Source: an uncultured Campylobacter sp.
GTDB taxonomy: Bacteria > Campylobacterota > Campylobacteria > Campylobacterales > Campylobacteraceae
Length of the DNA: 10,417 nt
Direction of reading: 5' to 3'
Assembly: GCF_938030815.1 (NCBI RefSeq)
Contig: NZ_CALHII010000094.1
Span: 1-10,417 of the forward strand
The position numbers and the translations under genes were made by a program. A model generated the notes under the pieces. It was not told the origin of the DNA. It did not search any database and was given only the letters and a program-made list of their open reading frames with translations. Below, piece after piece: positions 1 through 9,047 of the stretch; position 1 is the first letter of the stretch, and each line of letters begins with the position of its first letter.

Positions 1-570
1 TACAAACGATGTATCGGTTGCACGACGTGCATGGCAGCCTGTTACTCAAGTGCCTACGAGCGCGGCAAGCTTGCTAAATCGCGACTTACCGTGCTTAGAC
101 AGGCTTACGGCGTTATGCCTACGCAGTGCAGGCAGTGCGATGACGGACCATGCGCAAACGTCTGCCCTACCGGTGCGCTTCGCTTCGATAATAACTATAT
201 CGAATTGCACGAAGAAATTTGCATCGGATGCAAGATGTGTACGCTCGCCTGTCCTTATGGCGCGATCAGCTCGAATGCCGAGCTTATGCCGTCAGTAAAT
301 TATGCGGTCGAGCCGAAGTATTATCTCGAGATCGAAAGCCAAGCGGGCGCCAAAAGCACCGCCATCAAATGCGATCTATGCAACGGACGCGAGAACGGTC
401 CTGCATGCGTCGAGGTTTGCCCAACCAGCGCTATCATTATGATAGATCCTAAAGAGGGTAAGCATAAATTGGGCTTTGCGATAGACTACGATGCGGCTAA
501 TGCTTTTGCAAAAGATGTATTAAACGGCGAAATCAGTTGCGTCGCCAAAAAAGAAGGAGGCGCAAAATGA
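1..570 (+). CDS. hyfA: HyfA/HycB-like polyferredoxin, electron-transfer subunit of hydrogenase-4 (5'-truncated by window)
   Basis: The frame is open from base 1, so the gene is cut at its 5' end; 189 residues are visible. E. coli HyfA and HycB are about 205 aa, and comparison with HycB suggests only some ten N-terminal residues are missing. Four [4Fe-4S] motifs can be read, numbering from the first visible residue: C4-C7-C10-C14, C43-C46-C51-C55, C74-C77-C80-C84 and C124-C127-C136-C140. The second and fourth have longer spacers (CxxCx4Cx3C and CxxCx8Cx3C), as in the HycB/HyfA/DmsB ferredoxin family. An extra Cys at 180 is not part of a motif. In the family this cytoplasmic subunit carries electrons between formate dehydrogenase and the hydrogenase core. 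The ATG at 31 lies after the first cluster's third cysteine and is not the true start. Its stop overlaps the hyfB start in ATGA. The family is clear; the choice of hyfA rather than hycB rests on the hyfE/hyfF neighbours. Confidence 0.9.
   Translation, partial: YKRCIGCTTCMAACYSSAYERGKLAKSRLTVLRQAYGVMPTQCRQCDDGPCANVCPTGALRFDNNYIELHEEICIGCKMCTLACPYGAISSNAELMPSVNYAVEPKYYLEIESQAGAKSTAIKCDLCNGRENGPACVEVCPTSAIIMIDPKEGKHKLGFAIDYDAANAFAKDVLNGEISCVAKKEGGAK
554..560 (+). promoter_or_regulatory. Ribosome binding site deciding the hyfB start
   Basis: A perfect AAGGAGG lies inside the end of hyfA, six bases before the ATG at 567. It supports 567 as the hyfB start over an in-frame TTG at 537, which would add ten mostly basic residues ahead of the first membrane segment and has no comparable site. 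Confidence 0.8.
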
Positions 571-2540
571 TAAGCGTCTATACTTTATTTATCGTCAGTG
601 CAGTAATTAGTATCCTTTTATACTGCGCTCCAAAAACTGCCGTTAAGGTGGGATTTGGATTAGGTGCTATCAGCTGTTTTTACGCGATGTGTCATTTCGT
701 AGCCAATATGGGCGTAAGCGATAGCTTCGTTTTGGGCGGCACTTTCTTATATGCGCCAAAATTTGCTTTAAGTCCACTTGGAAATTTCTTCAGCTTCGTA
801 GTCGTTTTTATAGGCTTTGCAAGCAGTGTTTACGGTATGAGCTACGCCGAAGAATATATCGGAAAGGCGAATATTGGCGTTTTTGCATGTTTATTTAATA
901 CCTTCATCTTATCTATGCTTTTAGTCATCAGCGCAGATAATGTATTTTGCTTCGCTGTTTTATGGGAGCTTATGACGCTAATCTCGTCATTTCTAATCAT
1001 AGTAAACGATGGCAAAGGCACGCTCAAAGCTGTTATGGTATATCTAGGTATAGCGCAGATCGGTGCATTTTGTATAACCTGTGGATTACTCATCATTGCA
1101 AACTACGCAGGAAGCTTCGAATTTGCGGAGTGGGGAAAAGTAAATATGCCGATGGGCGCTTCCGTAGCAGCATTCATCTTGTTTTTGGTCGGCTTCGGCT
1201 CAAAAGCTGGAATGTGGCCTTTTCACGTTTGGCTACCGCAAGCTCACCCTGCGGCTCCATCAAATGTCTCTGCGCTAATGAGCGGCGTTATGATTAAAGT
1301 AGCGCTCTTTACCCTTGTTAAATTTACACTATTTTTACCGCTAAGTATCTATTTCGGACTTGCAGTTTTGATCCTAGGAGCGGCCAGCTCGCTTTTTGGC
1401 GTTTTATACGCGTTGTGCCAGCACGACTTTAAAGCGCTTCTTGCGTATCACTCGGTTGAAAATATCGGCATTATCCTACTAGGTCTTGGCACCGGAATTT
1501 ACGGCGTCGCAGCAGGCAATGTAACACTAGCCGCAGTCGGATTTTTAGCAGGCTGCTACCACGTAGTAAATCACGCGATATTCAAAGGCTTGCTATTCTT
1601 ATGTGCAGGCTCTGTAATCCACGCTACTCATACGCAAAATATGGACGTGCTAGGAGGGCTAGCTAAAAAAATGCCTCTAACTGCTGTTGGTATGTTTATC
1701 GGTATCATGGGTATCGCAGCGCTTCCTCCGGTAAACGGCTTCGTTTCAGAGTGGTTTACCTATCAAGGAATGCTTCAAGGTGCTAAGGAAAGCGGAATTT
1801 TCATCAGATACGCTTTCTCTTTAGCAGTAGTCGCACTTGCGCTTACCGGCGTTTTGGTCGGTATGCACCTTAAGCTTTATGCAGTAATCTTCGCAGGAAC
1901 CCCAAGAGATGAAAAAATTTGGGAAAATGCAAAAGAAAGCCCATTAGGAATGGTTTTAGGAATGATCATTTTGATGATAGGTTGCGTGGGATTTGGCGTA
2001 GGCGCACACTTCATAGTCGATTACATCATGCAAGCGGTAAATTCTATCACTTCCAATAGAGAATTTGTCGCAAGCCTAGGTGCTTCGTCAATCACTTCGC
2101 CTTTGGGAAGTATCGTTTCAACTCCTCTTATTGCAGTGATTTTGTGTTCTACAATGCTGCTTCCGTTTATCATCCTAGCGGTTATGAAAGCAAATCGTGA
2201 CAAACCTCGCGAGACAGATCCTTGGGCGTGCGGCTTTAAATATAGCCCTCGCATGCAGATAACTGGCGGTCCTTTTACCGGCGATTTAAGAAAGATTATG
2301 GACTGGTTATTTAGAGGTCATAAACGCAGAATAGAGCAAAACGGCTACTTCGGACCGATCGAGTATCACAACCACCCACGAGACATTTGGTGGACGATGA
2401 TTTATCAACCGGTAATCGATTGGAGTAAGAAGATCGCCGATAAGATAGGAATTATTCAAAGCGGCTATGCAAATTTATATACGCTTTACATCCTAATCTA
2501 TCTTTGCGCGATACTGGGCGTCGGATATTTCTTGATCTAG
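567..2540 (+). CDS. hyfB: Hydrogenase-4 membrane subunit HyfB (antiporter-like, NuoL/HycC family)
   Basis: A 657-aa polytopic inner-membrane protein (E. coli HyfB is about 672 aa) of the proton-conducting antiporter-like family shared with NuoL/M/N, HycC and MrpA/D. Expected polar membrane residues are visible: Glu134 in LWELMTL, Lys213 in GSKAGMWPFHVWLP with the following PQAHPAAPS, Lys244 in SGVMIKVALF, Lys340 in HAIFKGLLF and Glu395 in FVSEW. The C-terminal part after about residue 500 (with DPWACGF at 551-557, then a hydrophilic stretch and one last hydrophobic segment) matches the HyfB/HycC C-terminal extension. The start is the ATG at 567, chosen for its perfect ribosome binding site and ATGA overlap with hyfA. 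It ends in TAG, which forms part of the hyfC ribosome binding site. In the family it sits in the membrane arm and is thought to move protons or Na+ during hydrogenase turnover; that it pumps ions here is inferred. Confidence 0.94.
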   Translation: MISVYTLFIVSAVISILLYCAPKTAVKVGFGLGAISCFYAMCHFVANMGVSDSFVLGGTFLYAPKFALSPLGNFFSFVVVFIGFASSVYGMSYAEEYIGKANIGVFACLFNTFILSMLLVISADNVFCFAVLWELMTLISSFLIIVNDGKGTLKAVMVYLGIAQIGAFCITCGLLIIANYAGSFEFAEWGKVNMPMGASVAAFILFLVGFGSKAGMWPFHVWLPQAHPAAPSNVSALMSGVMIKVALFTLVKFTLFLPLSIYFGLAVLILGAASSLFGVLYALCQHDFKALLAYHSVENIGIILLGLGTGIYGVAAGNVTLAAVGFLAGCYHVVNHAIFKGLLFLCAGSVIHATHTQNMDVLGGLAKKMPLTAVGMFIGIMGIAALPPVNGFVSEWFTYQGMLQGAKESGIFIRYAFSLAVVALALTGVLVGMHLKLYAVIFAGTPRDEKIWENAKESPLGMVLGMIILMIGCVGFGVGAHFIVDYIMQAVNSITSNREFVASLGASSITSPLGSIVSTPLIAVILCSTMLLPFIILAVMKANRDKPRETDPWACGFKYSPRMQITGGPFTGDLRKIMDWLFRGHKRRIEQNGYFGPIEYHNHPRDIWWTMIYQPVIDWSKKIADKIGIIQSGYANLYTLYILIYLCAILGVGYFLI

Positions 2541-2544
2541 GAGG
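2538..2544 (+). promoter_or_regulatory. Ribosome binding site of hyfC, overlapping the hyfB stop codon
   Basis: TAGGAGG, with the TAG being the hyfB stop, lies six bases before the hyfC ATG. Ribosomes ending hyfB therefore stop directly on the hyfC initiation site, which favours re-initiation. Confidence 0.75.
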
Positions 2545-2550
2545 TTTAAG

Positions 2551-3480
2551 ATGCAGACTATACAAACTATATTTTTAATGATATTTCAAGTCGCGGTTAT
2601 CGTCCTAGTCGCTCCACTCTTCGACGGTATGGCGAGAAAACTTCGAGCCAAGCTTCAGTCGAAACAAGGAAGCGATTTTTTCCAGACTTACCGCGATATT
2701 ATTAAGCTTTTTAAGCGCGGCAGAACCGTTCCTGCGTGCAGCCACTGGGTATTTAGGTGGGCGCCGTTTTTCCTTTTCGCTACTTCGGCAGCGATTTTGG
2801 CGGCTATTCCTATTACATACAGCAAAGATACCCTTTTCGGAGCGTATTCGGATATTTTCGTTATCCTATATCTAGGCGCGCTTTTGCGCTTCGTATTCGG
2901 TGCGGCTTCAATAGATAGCGGTAACCCGTTTGCCGCAACCGGCGGCGGACGCGAGCAGATGCTTGCCGTTTTTGTCGAACCTGTGATGATGATGTGCCTA
3001 ATCGTAGTAATGATGGCTGCGGGAACTTCAAATTTAGTTGAGATCCAGCAGATGGTACGCAGCGGTCAGATCGGCTATCAAATTCCAAGCTTTGCTGTCG
3101 CTTCGATTGCGTTTTTATGGTGTATGTATGTCGAGACCGGCAGAAAGCCATTTGATCTTGCCGAAGCCGAGCAAGAGCTTCGAGAAGGTCTGCTTGGCGA
3201 ATATGCAGGCAGCGATCTAGGCTTAGTGCAAGCGGCGCTTATTTTGAAGCAATTTGCGATGATCGGATTATTCCTAACGATATTTGAGCCGTGGAATTTT
3301 AGCAATCCGTTTTTGGCGATCATAATCTTTGTGCTAAAAACCGGCGTATTTTACGTAGCAGCCGTTTTCATCGACAACTTTGGACCACGCTTCAGAATGA
3401 CTTCGAGCATGCGCAAAATTTCATGCGGCGCTCTTGCCATCGCTTTTGCGGCATTAACGCTTTACGTAGTAGGATTTTAA
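2551..3480 (+). CDS. hyfC: Hydrogenase-4 membrane subunit HyfC (NuoH/HycD family)
   Basis: A 309-aa polytopic membrane protein, close to E. coli HyfC (about 315 aa). It belongs to the NuoH/HycD family, which anchors the peripheral arm to the membrane arm. Family hallmarks are visible: QTYRDIIKLFKRG (residues 45-57, cytoplasmic loop after the first helix), FAATGGGREQM (127-137), and the acidic loop ETGRKPFDLAEAEQEL (195-210) followed by GEYAGSDLG (216-224), which corresponds to the conserved ENRxPFDLxEAExEL...EYSG loop of NuoH at the interface with the catalytic subunits. Several hydrophobic segments of about 20 residues fill the rest. The start ATG is preceded by a strong ribosome binding site. 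Ten bases separate it from hyfB, and hyfE begins two bases after its stop codon. In E. coli the next gene is hyfD, absent here. Confidence 0.94.
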   Translation: MQTIQTIFLMIFQVAVIVLVAPLFDGMARKLRAKLQSKQGSDFFQTYRDIIKLFKRGRTVPACSHWVFRWAPFFLFATSAAILAAIPITYSKDTLFGAYSDIFVILYLGALLRFVFGAASIDSGNPFAATGGGREQMLAVFVEPVMMMCLIVVMMAAGTSNLVEIQQMVRSGQIGYQIPSFAVASIAFLWCMYVETGRKPFDLAEAEQELREGLLGEYAGSDLGLVQAALILKQFAMIGLFLTIFEPWNFSNPFLAIIIFVLKTGVFYVAAVFIDNFGPRFRMTSSMRKISCGALAIAFAALTLYVVGF

Positions 3481-3481
3481 G

Positions 3482-4126
3482 ATGAATAGTATCGATATTT
3501 TAGCAATTTGTATGATCGTAACGTCACTCGCGGTATTCGGACTTAGAAATTTAAAACTTTCGATCGGAATTTACGCGATTCAGACGCTATTTTTGGTAAG
3601 CATATTTTTTATGCTGTATTCTAACTTCAATGCGCCGCAGCTTAGAATTTGGGCGATAGTGGCGTTTTTTACGAAGGTTATTTTCGTGCCGGGAATTTTA
3701 TTTTGGCTAGTTAAAAAGCTGGATGTGATCAGCGAGGATGAGCCGGTGGGTGGCTTTTTCGTAAGCCCCGTTATTGCGATGGGATTTTCGCTAGCGATTG
3801 CGATGACAATCAATCCGATCTTGCTTAAATTCTCTCTTATTCAAGAAAGAATCGTTCTAATAGCGGCGGTAACCGTATTTATGATGGGAATTTTCGGCTT
3901 CATGCTAAGAAATTCTTTCATCAAGCAAATTCTAGCCTACTGCCTCTTTGAAAACGGCATCCACCTAAGCCTTGCACTTATGGCTTACAACTCTCACGAG
4001 CTAGTCGAGCTTGGAATTTTAACCGATGCAATCTTTGCGGTTATTATTATGAGCATTTTGGCGGTTAGATTTTACAAAGCCTATGACGGACTTGATACGT
4101 CTAAAGCTTCGAATTTAAGGGGTTAA
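3482..4126 (+). CDS. hyfE: Hydrogenase-4 membrane subunit HyfE
   Basis: A small integral membrane protein of 214 aa (E. coli HyfE 216 aa), nearly all hydrophobic segments separated by short loops. The C-terminal half resembles NuoK-type subunits; LFENGIHLSLAL at 155-166 holds a membrane-embedded Glu157 like the conserved glutamates of NuoK. HyfE is found in hydrogenase-4 but not in hydrogenase-3 (Hyc), so together with hyfF it marks the operon as hyf. Start: ATG at 3482 with AGGA at 3471-3474, seven bases upstream and inside the end of hyfC. It takes the place directly after hyfC that hyfD has in E. coli. Likely role, by homology, is part of the ion-translocating membrane arm. Confidence 0.92.
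   Translation: MNSIDILAICMIVTSLAVFGLRNLKLSIGIYAIQTLFLVSIFFMLYSNFNAPQLRIWAIVAFFTKVIFVPGILFWLVKKLDVISEDEPVGGFFVSPVIAMGFSLAIAMTINPILLKFSLIQERIVLIAAVTVFMMGIFGFMLRNSFIKQILAYCLFENGIHLSLALMAYNSHELVELGILTDAIFAVIIMSILAVRFYKAYDGLDTSKASNLRG
4117..4122 (+). promoter_or_regulatory. Ribosome binding site of hyfF with two candidate ATGs
   Basis: AAGGGG in the last codons of hyfE is followed by two adjacent in-frame ATGs. The one at 4126 shares one base with the hyfE stop and is only three bases from the site; the one at 4129 is six bases away and is preferred on spacing. Confidence 0.55.
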
Positions 4127-4128
4127 TG

Positions 4129-5610
4129 ATGAATAGTTTAGCTTTTATATTAATTTTTCCGTTGCTCGGAGCGCTGATATTATTCTTATGCCCTAAGAAT
4201 TTCAAGCTCCTAAGCACGCTACACGTTTTGATTTCTGGGGTTACATCCGCAGGGCTACTCTGTAACGTAGGCAAGCTTATCAGCGGCAACTTCGAGGCTT
4301 TTTACGCATACGATAAATTTCTATTTCTAGATAGCCTAGGTTGCGTATTTTTAGTGCTAATCGCCATAACGGGCTTTTTGGTAAATTTATACTCCACCAC
4401 CTATATGAAATGGGAGATACAGGGCGGTCATCTGGATCTTAGCGATCTTAGAAAATACTACGCGCTCTGTCACGTTTTCGTTTTTACGATGACGCTTAGC
4501 GTTATCTGCAATAACGTCGCGTTTATGTGGGCTGCAGTAGAGGCCACTACGTTAGCATCGGTATTTTTGGTCGCTATTCATAAAGACAAAAAATCTACCG
4601 AGAGCGGTTACAAATATATCGTTATCTGCTCGATCGGCTTGGCATTCGCGCTTTATGCGACCGTTTTACTATATGCGGCTACATTCAAAATCACGGGCGA
4701 TGGCGAGGCTTCGATGCTTTGGACTAGCATTATGGATCACGCCAAAGGCTTAAACAAAGATGCCGCTAAGCTTATCTTTATATTCGCTCTAATAGGCTTT
4801 GGAACCAAAGCAGGACTTGCTCCTACTCACACTTGGCTTCCTGACGTTCACGCAGAAGGTCCGGCTCCTATTTCAGCGCTACTTTCGGGTGTGCTTTTAA
4901 AATGTGCGATGCTAGCGATATTTAGATATTACGCGGTAACCGCCGAAGCGGTAGGGCCAGACTTCGTTAAGCACGTGATGCTGATCTCGGGCACGATCAC
5001 GCTATTTATAGCAGGAATTTTCCTTGTTCGTCAGCACGACGTAAAGAGGATGTTTGCTTACCACTCGGTCGTTCATATGGGTGTTATTGCATTTGCGCTA
5101 GGTATCGGCGGATATTTTGGCTTGCTTGCCGCGATCTTTCACTGCTTAGCTCACAGCTTTACTAAGGCTCTTGCATTCTGCTCTACCGGTAATATCGCTA
5201 GAATTTATGGTCACAAAGATATGTCTAGAATGGGCGGTATGGTAAAAATCGCTCCGCTTACTACGATAATGTTTGGTGCTGCGGTTTGCTCGCTCGTAGG
5301 CGTTCCTGCGTTTGCGATCTTTGTAAGCGAATTTAACGTTTTCAAAGGCGCGATAGCCAGCGGTCAATACATAGCCGTAGCATTATTTGCGATCGCGCTC
5401 GTAATTATTTTCATTGCGGACTTCGCGCACTTTAATCTAGCGAGCTTCGGTACGCCTAAAGGTGAAGTGGTTTATGCTAAAGAGATGAGCTTGTTTGAAA
5501 ATTTACCGCTAATCTTGCTTTGCGCTTTAGTGATAATTTTCGGCGTATGGCACGTAGGTGATTTTTGGATGCTCGTCGAAAACGGCGTTAGAATAATGAT
5601 GAGAGGTTAA
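4129..5610 (+). CDS. hyfF: Hydrogenase-4 membrane subunit HyfF (antiporter-like, NuoM/NuoN/MrpD family)
   Basis: An integral membrane protein of 493 aa (494 from the ATG at 4126), somewhat shorter than E. coli HyfF (about 526 aa). It is a distant paralogue of hyfB in this operon. Numbering from 4126, the family's charged membrane residues are Glu139 in MWAAVEATTL, Lys228 in GFGTKAGLAPTHTWLPDVHAEGPAP, Lys259 in GVLLKCAML and Glu402 in FVSEF, the last at the place of the helix-12 charged residue (Lys in NuoL, Glu in NuoM). The stretch at about 105-150 (DLSDLRKYYAL... VEATTLASVFLVA) is closer to what I recall of HyfF than of HyfD, and its position after hyfE agrees. It is expected to form one ion channel of the membrane arm. 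It overlaps or nearly touches hyfE and lies two bases from hyfG. HyfD cannot be excluded without alignment. Confidence 0.9.
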   Translation: MNSLAFILIFPLLGALILFLCPKNFKLLSTLHVLISGVTSAGLLCNVGKLISGNFEAFYAYDKFLFLDSLGCVFLVLIAITGFLVNLYSTTYMKWEIQGGHLDLSDLRKYYALCHVFVFTMTLSVICNNVAFMWAAVEATTLASVFLVAIHKDKKSTESGYKYIVICSIGLAFALYATVLLYAATFKITGDGEASMLWTSIMDHAKGLNKDAAKLIFIFALIGFGTKAGLAPTHTWLPDVHAEGPAPISALLSGVLLKCAMLAIFRYYAVTAEAVGPDFVKHVMLISGTITLFIAGIFLVRQHDVKRMFAYHSVVHMGVIAFALGIGGYFGLLAAIFHCLAHSFTKALAFCSTGNIARIYGHKDMSRMGGMVKIAPLTTIMFGAAVCSLVGVPAFAIFVSEFNVFKGAIASGQYIAVALFAIALVIIFIADFAHFNLASFGTPKGEVVYAKEMSLFENLPLILLCALVIIFGVWHVGDFWMLVENGVRIMMRG

Positions 5611-5612
5611 AA

Positions 5613-7349
5613 ATGAGAGGCGATAAATTTATAGAAATTTTAAAGACCAAAGTCAAGGTCTTAGAAGTTACCCGCCAAGCCGAGGATCAAATCACCGTTT
5701 TAGTGGATAGAAATGATCTGCCGCTTGCGGTTAAAACGCTGTATTATGACATCGGCGGTTTTATCAGCACGATGATTCCTAACGATGAGCGCGAGCTAAA
5801 CGGAAATTTCGCGCTTTATTATGCGATATCTATGGAAGGTGGTAAGATGACCGAAGCGGAGGATTTTGCCGCAGAGGACAAATGCTTCATTACCGTTAGG
5901 ACGCTAATTCCCGGATCGGATCCGACGTTCCCGTCGGTTACTCCTTTAGTGCCTGCTTGCGTATGGTACGAAAGAGAGGCCTTCGATATGTTTGGTTTAA
6001 TCGCCGAAGGCTTGCCTGATAAACGTCGTTTGGTGCTAAGCGACGATTGGCCGGATGGGCTTCATCCGCTTCGCAAAGACGCGATGGACTATCGCTATAG
6101 ACCCGATCCTGTAGATCATAAAGACGAACCTAATGCAGAGTTTTTATTTCCTAGCGGTGATGGCGTAGTGGATGTTCCGCTTGGACCTCTTCACGTAACG
6201 AGCGATGAGCCGGGGCACTTTAGACTATTTTGCGACGGCGATGAGATTATCGATGCAGACTACCGCTTATTTTATCAACACCGCGGTATGGAGAAGCTAG
6301 CTGAAAACCGAATGAATTACGATCAGATGGGCTACCTTGCAGAGCGCGTCTGCGGAATTTGCGGCTACGCTCACGCGATTGCGTGTATTGAAGCAGCAGA
6401 GAAAGCTATCAAGCTTGAAATTCCGCTTCGTGCGCAAGCTATCCGCGTCATCTGCCTTGAGATCGAGCGCCTTCACAGCCATCTTTTAAATATCGGTCTA
6501 GCCTGCGAGGTAACGGGCAACTACAACGCTTTCATGCATATCTTTAGAGTGCGCGAATACTCCATGGAGCTAGCTCAGCTCGTAACCGGCGGTCGCAAGA
6601 CTTATGGCAATGTAATTATGGGCGGACTTCGCCGCGATATGACCGATAATGAAATTCGCAAGAGCATCGAGATCATCAACAAGCTCGATGTTCAAATTTC
6701 TGAAATTTGGGACGCCGTTATGGAGGATAAACGCCAAATCGGTCGCTGGAAAGGCGTGGGCGTATTAGATCGCAAAGTGGCGCGTGATTTTAGCCCAGTA
6801 GGTCCGAATATGAGAGCTTCCGGTTTTAAACGCGACAACCGCTACGATCACCCTTATGATTTCTTCAACAAGATAGAATTCGAAGTAGCCGTAGAGCACG
6901 GTGGCGATGTATTCAGTCGCGAAGTCGTAAGATATAAAGAGCTCAAACAATCGATCCACATCATCAGGCAGTGCTTGCATCAAATGCCACAAACTCCGAT
7001 AATGATCGATCCACAGACTATGATCAGACCGGAAAACTACGCTTTAGGTCACGACGAAGCACCGCGCGGCGAAAATGTCCACTGGATCATGCAAGGAAAC
7101 GCACAGAAGGTTTACCGCTGGAGATGTCGCGCCGCTACGTATAACAACTGGCCGAGCTTGCGATTTCAATTCCGCGGAAATAACATCTCCGATGCGGCGC
7201 TAATCGTATGCTCGATGGATCCGTGCTACTCATGCACCGAGCGCGTAACTTTAGTCGATATTAATAGCGGAAAGAGTAAAATTCTAACCGAAAAAGACCT
7301 TAAGAAATTTTGCCAAGACGGCAAGGTTAGCAAAAAGGATTTAAGATGA
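5613..7349 (+). CDS. hyfG: [NiFe]-hydrogenase large subunit HyfG (NuoC-NuoD-type fusion, HycE family), catalytic
   Basis: A 578-aa protein, close to E. coli HycE (569) and HyfG. Residues 1 to about 170 form a NuoC/30-kDa domain (VWYEREAFDMFGL at 117-129, LHPLRKD at 150-156). From about 185 on it is a NuoD/49-kDa-like hydrogenase domain, opening with PLGPLHVTSDEPGHFRL. Both Ni-binding motifs are intact: RVCGICG with Cys247 and Cys250, and DPCYSCTER with Cys538 and Cys541. This separates it from complex I NuoD, which lacks these cysteines, and matches group 4a hydrogenases. After Arg544, 34 residues remain; in HycE the protease HycI cuts after the equivalent Arg, so this is a precursor with a removable tail. 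Start ATG follows GAGAGG at 5601-5606. It makes or consumes H2 on the cytoplasmic side. The stop overlaps hyfH in ATGA. Confidence 0.96.
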   Translation: MRGDKFIEILKTKVKVLEVTRQAEDQITVLVDRNDLPLAVKTLYYDIGGFISTMIPNDERELNGNFALYYAISMEGGKMTEAEDFAAEDKCFITVRTLIPGSDPTFPSVTPLVPACVWYEREAFDMFGLIAEGLPDKRRLVLSDDWPDGLHPLRKDAMDYRYRPDPVDHKDEPNAEFLFPSGDGVVDVPLGPLHVTSDEPGHFRLFCDGDEIIDADYRLFYQHRGMEKLAENRMNYDQMGYLAERVCGICGYAHAIACIEAAEKAIKLEIPLRAQAIRVICLEIERLHSHLLNIGLACEVTGNYNAFMHIFRVREYSMELAQLVTGGRKTYGNVIMGGLRRDMTDNEIRKSIEIINKLDVQISEIWDAVMEDKRQIGRWKGVGVLDRKVARDFSPVGPNMRASGFKRDNRYDHPYDFFNKIEFEVAVEHGGDVFSREVVRYKELKQSIHIIRQCLHQMPQTPIMIDPQTMIRPENYALGHDEAPRGENVHWIMQGNAQKVYRWRCRAATYNNWPSLRFQFRGNNISDAALIVCSMDPCYSCTERVTLVDINSGKSKILTEKDLKKFCQDGKVSKKDLR

Positions 7350-7881
7350 TGAAATTATTCGACATTACCGAAAAATATGGCAAGGCGACCTATGCTTATC
7401 CGTTTGAGCCATACATCGTGCCCGAGAATTTTCGCGGGCAGCCTGAATACACCTATGAGCTTTGCATAGGCTGTGCTGCATGCGGTATCGCCTGCCCATC
7501 TAATGCGATTGAGCTTAAGATGAATGAAGCCCAAACCAAACTAATTTGGGAATTTGATTGCGGACGCTGCATATTTTGCGGTCGCTGCGACGAGGTATGC
7601 CCTACGGGAGCGGTAAGGCTAGGCAATAGCTTTGAGCTAGCGGTAAAATTTGATAAAAGCGCGCTTATCCAACACGGCGAGCTTGAGATGGAAAAATGCA
7701 GCTGCTGCGGCAAGCCGATGACCCCAAAAAGGCTTATCAACTACACGCTAGAAAAGCTAAGTACGGCAAATTTGCTTCCAGGCAGATTAGAAGAAGCTAA
7801 AAAATATCTCTACATCTGTCCTGAATGCAAAAAAGCTCAAGCGGTCGAAAGAGTGACTAAAGGTATAGAGGAGGCAATAAA

Positions 7882-7885
<4 letters not shown>
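7346..7885 (+). CDS. hyfH: Hydrogenase-4 iron-sulfur subunit HyfH (NuoI/HycF family)
   Basis: A 179-aa ferredoxin-like subunit (E. coli HyfH about 181, HycF 180 aa). Two [4Fe-4S] motifs are visible: C40-C43-C46-C50-P (CIGCAACGIACP) and C75-C78-C81-C85-P (CIFCGRCDEVCP). An extra Cys72 lies just before the second motif. A further pair, C118xxC121 in CSCCGKPM and C158xxC161 in CPEC, looks like the C-terminal CxxC...CxxC knuckle that I recall in HycF; it could bind zinc or iron. By homology the protein joins HyfA to the hydrogenase core, like NuoI in complex I. Two adjacent ATGs (7346 and 7349) are possible, with AAGGA at 7335-7339; the first overlaps the hyfG stop by four bases, the second by one. 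Its end overlaps hyfI by four bases. Confidence 0.94.
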
Positions 7886-8702
<817 letters not shown>

Positions 8703-8706
<4 letters not shown>

Positions 8707-9047
8707 TTGAGGTTTTTAAGCTTACAAAGCGGCATATGGACGAAAACGAAAATTTACCCAAAGAGCTAAAGGATATCAAGGTTTTTTCCACCTGCGTCGG
8801 TCACGGCGTAGGTACGATAGATTTTAGCGAAAAGGTACTTGAGATAGACGATGAAGAATTTAAACGCAACGTCGAGAACTCGGGCGACTACGTTAAATTT
8901 AAGATCGGTAACCTAAGCAAGTATTTCGAGATTGAAATTTTTGCCGAGCACGCAGCTAAGCTAATCCCTCAGCTTTGCGAATGTGAGCTTAAAGATCTGC
9001 TAAAAAATATGCGCGAAGGATACTTCGTGCTAAGGAAGGATTTTTGA
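8703..9047 (+). CDS. hycH: HycH/HyfJ-family formate hydrogenlyase assembly protein
   Basis: A 114-aa soluble protein, shorter than E. coli HycH (136) or HyfJ (about 137). Similarity is weak but placed in order: VFKLTKRHMDENENLP (4-19) against HycH's VFSQLSRKFIDEND, then VGHGVGTIDF (32-41) against its IGHHLGVID, then KYFEIEIF (73-80) against its KYGEIVID, and a hydrophobic-basic end. Three cysteines (31, 92, 94) are visible; no cluster motif results. Members are found in hyc and hyf operons and are required for, or help, maturation of the hydrogenase; the biochemical role is unsettled. Position between the small subunit gene and the protease gene matches E. coli hycG-hycH-hycI. GGAG at 8693-8696 precedes the ATG, which overlaps the hyfI stop. 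The missing length relative to HycH seems to lie in the middle and near the C-terminus. Confidence 0.78.
9032..9040 (+). promoter_or_regulatory. Ribosome binding site deciding the hycI start
   Basis: A double AAGGAAGGA lies six bases before the ATG at 9047. An in-frame TTG at 9044 directly before it would add one residue but is a weaker start codon with poorer spacing, so 9047 is used. Confidence 0.65.

Noticed and set aside
537..566. TTG start 30 bases upstream of hyfB, giving a very basic N-terminal extension
   Set aside because: The extension is hyfA coding sequence read in another frame. It lacks a ribosome binding site, whereas the ATG at 567 has a perfect AAGGAGG at six bases.
947..1297. 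Plus-strand open frame of 116 codons inside hyfB
   Set aside because: It is an out-of-frame shadow. The hyfB frame carries the conserved Glu134 and Lys213 regions across the same bases.
7453..7740. Minus-strand open frame of 95 codons inside hyfH
   Set aside because: It mirrors the codons of hyfH, lacks any recognisable motif, and the sense frame carries clear iron-sulfur motifs. The other minus-strand frames (for example 842-1096, 2861-3151, 8101-8379) are rejected for the same reason.
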